Positions 5,830-9,972 of a DNA stretch of 9,972 nt are shown here, one piece after another. The stretch covers positions 1-9,972 of the forward strand of contig JBFWIL010000086.1 of assembly GCA_050256015.1 (NCBI GenBank), read 5' to 3'. Under the pieces are notes generated by a model. That model was not told where the DNA came from. It was given only the letters and a program-made list of their open reading frames with translations, and did not search any database. A program made the position numbers and the translations under genes. The stretch's first letter is position 1; every line of letters starts with the position of its first letter. The stretch is from JBFWIL01 sp050256015 (lineage in GTDB: Bacteria > Bacteroidota > Bacteroidia > Bacteroidales > Prolixibacteraceae).

Positions 5830-7349
5830 GCGATAACCGAAACGGCCTTCCTGATCCGGTTAAGGGTTTCCGCTTTCCCGATCATCTCCATGATCAGAAA
5901 CAGGTCTATACCCTGACTGCTGCCCACCAGCGCCAGTCTCACCGGTACCATGACCATGCCGAAACTCCATTCCCGGCTGTTCATGAAAACAGAAAAAACC
6001 TCTTTGATCCGCCCGGCTTCCCAGCAGTCAATCCCTTCCAGAAAACCGGCAATGGAAGTCAGCTTCTCCGAAGTATCCGTTTTCCATTTTTTGCGGACAA
6101 TCTTTTCGTCGTAATCTTCGGGTGCTTCAAAAAAATAAAACCCGTGTTCCCAAAGATCGGCAGCAAAGGTACAACGATCCTTAATCAGTCCCGTAATGCG
6201 CTCCAGCCTGTTCCGGTCTGCAGCAATACCTTTGCCGGCCAATTGCTCAAAAAAAAGCCCGGCCAGTTCGGCATCCGGCATCCGGTGAAGATAGTTCCGG
6301 TTAAACCACCTTGCCTTTTCCGGATCAAAGCGGGCTCCCGACTTGACAACACGCTCCAAACTGAAACGTTCAACCAGTTCATCAATCGCGAACAATTCCT
6401 GATCGGTTTCTCCGTGCCAGCCAAGCAAAGCCAGCATATTCACAAAGGCTTCCGGGAGATAGCCTTCCTCACGGTATCCCCGGGACACTTCCCCGCTATG
6501 CGGATCGGTCCACTGCAGGGGAAAAACCGGAAACCCCATTTTGTCCCCGTCCCGTTTGCTGAGTTTACCTTTTCCCACGGGTTTCAGAATCAATGGAAGA
6601 TGCGCAAAACGGGGCCGGCTGTCCGCCCAGCCCAAAGCCTCATAGAGCAAAATATGCAGTGGCATGGACGACAGCCATTCCTCCCCCCGGATCACATGGC
6701 TGATCCGCATCAGATGATCATCAACCACATTGGCCAGATGGTAGGTAGGCATACCATCTGTTTTAAACAACACCTTGTCATCCAGCCGGGAAGTATTAAA
6801 GATTACCTCTCCCCGAATCAGATCCGGTTCGGTCACATCGCTGTTTTCCGGCATCTTAAAACGAATAACCCAAGGCTGCCCGGTCTCGATCCGCCGTTTC
6901 ACATCTTTTTCAGACAGGCTCAGTGAATTATTCAGTCGCATGCGCGTATGCGTGTCGTACGAAAAAACCTTACGGGCAGCTTCGGCTTCGGCCCGGAGCG
7001 CTTCCAACTCCTCCGGCGTATCAAATGCATAATAAGCATGCCCGCTTTCAACCAGCCGTTCCACATACGCCATGTAAATATCCCGTCGTTCGCTCTGCCG
7101 GTAGGGACCGAGATCACCCCCAAAGCCCGCTCCCTCATCAGGAATCAGTCCGCACCAGCGCAAAGATTCGATAATGTAATTCTCTGCGCCGGGAACAAAC
7201 CGGTTCTGATCCGTATCTTCTATCCGCAAAATAAAATCTCCCCCGTGCTTTCGGGCAAAAAGATAGTTAAACAGGGCCGTTCTTACTCCCCCCATATGAA
7301 GGGGGCCCGTCGGACTCGGGGCAAACCGTACCCTTATGCGTTGTTCCAT
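5823..7349 (-). CDS. gltX: Glutamyl-tRNA synthetase
   Basis: A 508-residue class I aminoacyl-tRNA synthetase that charges tRNA-Glu with glutamate in the cytoplasm. The N-terminal Rossmann catalytic core starts RVRFAPSPTGPLHMGGVRTA, with the HIGH-type motif as HMGG at 18-21 and LRIEDTDQNR at 41-50. The glutamate/ATP region KTDGMPTYHLANVVDDH is at about 196-212 and is followed by HVIRGEEWLSS. The KMSKS-type motif is KLSKRDG at 262-268. The rest is the helical anticodon-binding part, ending VSVIAK. Length is normal and no frameshift is visible. No Cys zinc cluster is seen, as in many bacterial GluRS. Whether it discriminates against tRNA-Gln cannot be decided here. The start is ATG 7349, about 18 nt after the likely transcription start. 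It ends at the strong terminator at 5768-5829 and is probably monocistronic. Confidence 0.97.
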   Translation of the reverse strand: MEQRIRVRFAPSPTGPLHMGGVRTALFNYLFARKHGGDFILRIEDTDQNRFVPGAENYIIESLRWCGLIPDEGAGFGGDLGPYRQSERRDIYMAYVERLVESGHAYYAFDTPEELEALRAEAEAARKVFSYDTHTRMRLNNSLSLSEKDVKRRIETGQPWVIRFKMPENSDVTEPDLIRGEVIFNTSRLDDKVLFKTDGMPTYHLANVVDDHLMRISHVIRGEEWLSSMPLHILLYEALGWADSRPRFAHLPLILKPVGKGKLSKRDGDKMGFPVFPLQWTDPHSGEVSRGYREEGYLPEAFVNMLALLGWHGETDQELFAIDELVERFSLERVVKSGARFDPEKARWFNRNYLHRMPDAELAGLFFEQLAGKGIAADRNRLERITGLIKDRCTFAADLWEHGFYFFEAPEDYDEKIVRKKWKTDTSEKLTSIAGFLEGIDCWEAGRIKEVFSVFMNSREWSFGMVMVPVRLALVGSSQGIDLFLIMEMIGKAETLNRIRKAVSVIAK

Positions 7350-7374
7350 GCTATAATGTGTTCAGTTTTGCCGG

Positions 7375-7382
7375 CAAAGATA
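7375..7382 (-). promoter_or_regulatory. Bacteroidota -7 element TATCTTTG, probable gltX promoter
   Basis: An exact TAnnTTTG match followed by C on the minus strand, 25 nt before the gltX ATG. The predicted transcript starts near 7368 with a short leader. A -33 TTG/TTTG at the expected distance is not seen. Confidence 0.55.
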
Positions 7383-7426
7383 GCGAAAATTGAAGCGATC
7401 TTTCTATTTTTGACCATGGAATTCAC

Positions 7427-7457
7427 TTGATCAAACCGCAGATAACTTATATCTTTG
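7427..7457 (+). promoter_or_regulatory. Bacteroidota promoter for the S46 peptidase gene
   Basis: TTG at 7427-7429, a 20-nt spacer and TATCTTTG at 7450-7457 together match the Bacteroidota -33/-7 promoter layout, and a C follows. It is the best complete promoter in the window. Transcription would begin near 7464, about 34 nt before the ATG at 7498. A second exact -7 match, TATTTTTG at 7405-7412, lacks a properly spaced -33 element. Confidence 0.7.
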
Positions 7458-7497
7458 CAGCTTCTTACGGGACGATTAATTTACAAGAGAATAACGC

Positions 7498-9648
7498 ATG
7501 AAAAAAAGATTTACTGCAGTCTTTGTCCTCAGCCTGTGCTTAGTGGGACAAATACGGGCCGACGAGGGAATGTGGCTGCCATCGCTGATCAACAAACTGA
7601 ACATCACCGATATGCAGCAAATGGGATTGGAACTGACTGCCGATGATATTTACAACATCAATCAGTCCAGTCTGAAAGATGCCGTGGCAGCACTTGACCG
7701 GGGTTCATGTACCGCCGAGTTAATTTCGGCCAACGGACTGCTGCTGACCAACCATCACTGCGGATTTGGGGAAATTCAGGCACACAGCAGTGTAGAACAC
7801 GACTACCTGCGCGACGGATTCTGGGCGCAAAGCTTTAAAGAGGAACTTCCCAATCCGGGCAAAACCGCCTCATTCCTGGTTCGGGCAGAAGATGTCACAG
7901 AACGGGTACTGAACAGCGTTTCCGACACCATGAGAGAGGAAAAAGCCGACATGGCCATACAGAAGGAAATTTTCGAAATCCAGAAAGAAGCAACCAAAGG
8001 CACCCATTACAATGCACGCGTGCAACCGCTGTTTAACGGCAACCGCTATTACCTGTTTGTATACGAAACCTTCCGAGACATACGGCTGGTAGGAACGCCT
8101 CCCGAAGCGATCGGGAAATTCGGCGGAGATACCGACAACTGGATGTGGCCCCGGCATACGGGCGATTTTTCCCTGTTCCGTATTTACTGCAGTCCGGATG
8201 GAAAGCCTGCCGATTATTCGGAAGACAATGTTCCCTATCATCCGCGGCATCACCTTCCCGTTTCCCTGGAAGGATACCGGGAAGGTGATTTTGCCATGGT
8301 TATGGGTTTTCCCGGCAGCACCAACCGCTACAAAACTTCATATGGTGTGAATTATACCATGGATGTAACCAACCCTGTACGTATCCAGGTTCGCGAGGCC
8401 AAGCTGGCAATCATCCGCGAATACATGAGCACAGGCCAGAATCCTGCCATCCAGTATGCATCGAAGTATGCCCGGAGCTCGAATTATTACAAATACAGCA
8501 TCGGTCAAAACAAGGGACTGAACGCTCTGCAGGTCATTGAAAAGAAAAAAGCTGTTGAAAAAGCATTTACCGACTGGGTAAATGACGACCAATCGCGCAA
8601 GGCCAGGTACGGAAAAGCCCTGGATCTGATTGAAGATGCCTACCGTGAAACGGCCGACGAGAAAGCTTACGAATACCTCATTGAATCCATGGTACGCGGT
8701 CCGGAGATCTTCTTCTTCAGCTATGGAGCCCGGCCTTTATTCGAAGCCCTGAAAAGCGGCAACGCCGACCGGATCAAAGTCAGTGCCGACCGGCTAAAGG
8801 GGGAGCTGGAAGAATATTTCAAAGATTATCATGCCGGCACGGACGAACAGATTGCCGCCAGGCTGATGGAGCTCTACCGGGAAAACGTAGATCCGGCTTT
8901 CCATCCTTCTTTCTTTCGCAGGGTAGACAATAAATACAAGGGTGATTTCGGCACCTTTACGGCACGTCTGTTCGACAAAACAATCTTTGCCGACCGTTCC
9001 CGGCTGGAAGCATTCCTGGACAATCCAAAGCTGAAGGTGCTTCAAAAAGACATGGCCTTCCGGACGGCACAGTGTATTTTTGAAGAAATGCATCACATCG
9101 GGAACATGCTGAAACAAAGCACCGCCGAACTGGGAAAGGGAGACCGGTTGTTCCTGGCAGGACTGATGGAAATGAACCGGAACCAGAAATTCTACCCGGA
9201 TGCCAATTCCACCCTCCGGCTCACCTACGGCACCGTAGGCGGTTATTACCCGCGCGATGCCGTGCACTATAACTATTACACCACCCTTAAAGGATACCTC
9301 GAAAAAGAGATCCCCGGAGATACCGAATTTGATGTTCCCCAGAGGCTGAAAGACCTGTACGCTGCCTCCGACTACGGCGACTATGCCGATGCCGACGGCA
9401 GCCTGCACACCTGCTTTATCTCGAACAACGACATCACGGGAGGAAATTCCGGAAGTCCGGTGCTTAACGGCAAAGGAGAACTGATCGGGCTTGCCTTTGA
9501 CGGCAACTGGGAAGCCATGAGCGGCGATCTGGCTTTTGAACCGGAATTACAGAAATGCATCTCCGTAGACATCCGTTTTGTGCTGTGGATGATTGATAAA
9601 TATGCAGGGGCACACCGTCTGATTAATGAAATGACCCTCATCAAATAA
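7498..9648 (+). CDS. S46 family dipeptidyl-peptidase, DPP7-like
   Basis: A 716-residue periplasmic serine exopeptidase that removes dipeptides from peptide N-termini, normally feeding peptide uptake and catabolism. A signal peptide (about residues 1-21, cut before DEGMW) starts it. The chymotrypsin-like triad is visible as His87 in TNHHC, probably Asp223 in HTGDFSLFR, and Ser651 in GGNSGSP. A helical insertion between about 250 and 560 is typical of S46 and regulates access to the active site. Asn214-Trp215 in TDNWMW and Asp668 in AFDGNWE match residues that bind the substrate N-terminus in S46 structures. The residue 18 after the catalytic Ser is Gly669. In the Porphyromonas enzymes this site is Gly in DPP7 (hydrophobic P1) and Arg in the Asp/Glu-specific DPP11, so DPP7-type specificity is inferred. 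Length matches the family (about 700-720), and there is no C-terminal type IX secretion domain. It has its own promoter and terminator. Confidence 0.95.
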   Translation: MKKRFTAVFVLSLCLVGQIRADEGMWLPSLINKLNITDMQQMGLELTADDIYNINQSSLKDAVAALDRGSCTAELISANGLLLTNHHCGFGEIQAHSSVEHDYLRDGFWAQSFKEELPNPGKTASFLVRAEDVTERVLNSVSDTMREEKADMAIQKEIFEIQKEATKGTHYNARVQPLFNGNRYYLFVYETFRDIRLVGTPPEAIGKFGGDTDNWMWPRHTGDFSLFRIYCSPDGKPADYSEDNVPYHPRHHLPVSLEGYREGDFAMVMGFPGSTNRYKTSYGVNYTMDVTNPVRIQVREAKLAIIREYMSTGQNPAIQYASKYARSSNYYKYSIGQNKGLNALQVIEKKKAVEKAFTDWVNDDQSRKARYGKALDLIEDAYRETADEKAYEYLIESMVRGPEIFFFSYGARPLFEALKSGNADRIKVSADRLKGELEEYFKDYHAGTDEQIAARLMELYRENVDPAFHPSFFRRVDNKYKGDFGTFTARLFDKTIFADRSRLEAFLDNPKLKVLQKDMAFRTAQCIFEEMHHIGNMLKQSTAELGKGDRLFLAGLMEMNRNQKFYPDANSTLRLTYGTVGGYYPRDAVHYNYYTTLKGYLEKEIPGDTEFDVPQRLKDLYAASDYGDYADADGSLHTCFISNNDITGGNSGSPVLNGKGELIGLAFDGNWEAMSGDLAFEPELQKCISVDIRFVLWMIDKYAGAHRLINEMTLIK

Positions 9649-9650
9649 AT

Positions 9651-9678
9651 AAAAGGTCGGAAAATCCGGTCCTTTTTT
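9651..9678 (+). terminator. Intrinsic terminator after the S46 peptidase gene
   Basis: AAAAGG (9651-9656) pairs with CCTTTT (9671-9676) and CGGA (9658-9661) with TCCG (9665-9668) around an AAA loop, with a small internal bulge. The stem runs into a stretch of six T (9673-9678). It begins 2 bp after the stop codon. The next gene starts only 14 bp later, so some readthrough could still feed it. Confidence 0.7.
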
Positions 9679-9692
9679 AAACAGACAAATCA

Positions 9693-9972
9693 ATGAAACG
9701 GAAGATCTTCCCGCTTGCAGTACTGCTTTTGCTTCTGGCAGGAACCGTATACCTTAACAACCTGCTTCCTGTCATCACCGGTTATGCAGCAAAAAACCTG
9801 GCATCAGGTATTTTTGTTGCCGGCCGCACCCAGGAGTCGCTGGAAACGGAAGATCTGGATTTCTTCCCCGTAAACCTGGCCTGCAATACGGTGAACCGTG
9901 AAAAGCAGGAAGTGACCAGCCGCTTCCTTTGGGGAAAGGCAAAAGCCATCCGGCTAAAAGGCTATGGCTGCA
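9693..9972 (+). CDS. Serine hydrolase, beta-lactamase (class C) family, N-terminal part, cut by window edge
   Basis: The ATG at 9693 opens a frame of 93 codons that runs off the window. It starts MKRKIFPLAVLLLLLAGTVY, an N-terminal signal or membrane anchor (hydrophobic about 6-20), then GYAAKNLASGIFVAGRTQ (about 30-47), DLDFFPVNLA (about 54-63), a VTSRFLWGKAKAIRL segment and GYGC at the end. This pattern (export signal, AKxxCSxxFVxGR-like start, FFP, G-KA-R-GxGC) is what I know from the N-terminus of Bacteroidota serine hydrolases annotated as beta-lactamase or 6-aminohexanoate-dimer hydrolase related. The catalytic SxxK motif would lie downstream, outside the window, so activity cannot be checked. 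It probably acts in the periplasm on an amide or ester substrate. It follows the S46 peptidase by 44 bp, with a terminator between them. Confidence 0.65.
   Translation, partial: MKRKIFPLAVLLLLLAGTVYLNNLLPVITGYAAKNLASGIFVAGRTQESLETEDLDFFPVNLACNTVNREKQEVTSRFLWGKAKAIRLKGYGC

Noticed and set aside
6144..6926. 260-codon open frame on the plus strand
   Set aside because: It is antisense to gltX, with no recognisable protein features; a shadow of the real gene.
8794..9408. 204-codon open frame on the minus strand
   Set aside because: It is antisense to the S46 peptidase and looks like a codon-bias shadow.
1..9972. CRISPR arrays, insertion sequences, integrases, tRNA or rRNA genes
   Set aside because: No regularly spaced direct repeats, transposase motifs, terminal repeats with target duplications or tRNA-like cloverleaf sequences were seen on either strand.

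Overview
The window looks like ordinary chromosomal DNA from a member of the Bacteroidota, probably Bacteroidales. Three things point there: exact matches to the Bacteroidota -7 promoter element TAnnTTTG in front of several genes, a periplasmic S46 dipeptidyl-peptidase, and a secreted protein with an N-terminal carboxypeptidase-regulatory-like domain. Start codons mostly lack a strong Shine-Dalgarno sequence, which also fits. I see no tRNA, rRNA, CRISPR array, transposase, phage gene or plasmid gene.

Layout. Positions 1-855 (+) are the C-terminal two thirds of an aspartokinase that begins outside the window. It converges on 890-2038 (-), a secreted protein with a carboxypeptidase-regulatory-like domain and an unassigned C-terminal part. 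A 189-bp divergent gap (2039-2227) carries inverted repeats of the GGAAC/TTCC type and a -7 promoter element. It leads into 2228-2884 (+), a coiled-coil lipoprotein. That gene converges, with a 17-bp gap, on the minus-strand pair ygjP-like metallopeptidase (4276-4992) followed by a dGTPase-family HD phosphohydrolase (2902-4239). The metallopeptidase diverges from an unrecognised 234-residue protein (5065-5769, +), which converges on gltX (5823-7349, -) across a strong bidirectional terminator. A 148-bp divergent region (7350-7497) carries promoters for gltX and for an S46 dipeptidyl-peptidase (7498-9648, +). After an intrinsic terminator comes the N-terminus of a membrane-anchored serine hydrolase of the beta-lactamase (class C) family (9693 to the window edge).

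The genes do not form one pathway. They cover amino-acid biosynthesis (aspartokinase), translation (GluRS), nucleotide pool control (dGTPase) and envelope or periplasmic functions (S46 peptidase, lipoprotein, regulatory-domain protein, serine hydrolase). The only likely operon I can support is ygjP-dgt, and even there a promoter-like element precedes dgt. I do not see a convincing new multi-gene system. The parts least explained by known families are the 234-residue protein with an apparent internal duplication, the OmpA-less coiled-coil lipoprotein, and the inverted-repeat cluster at 2118-2192.
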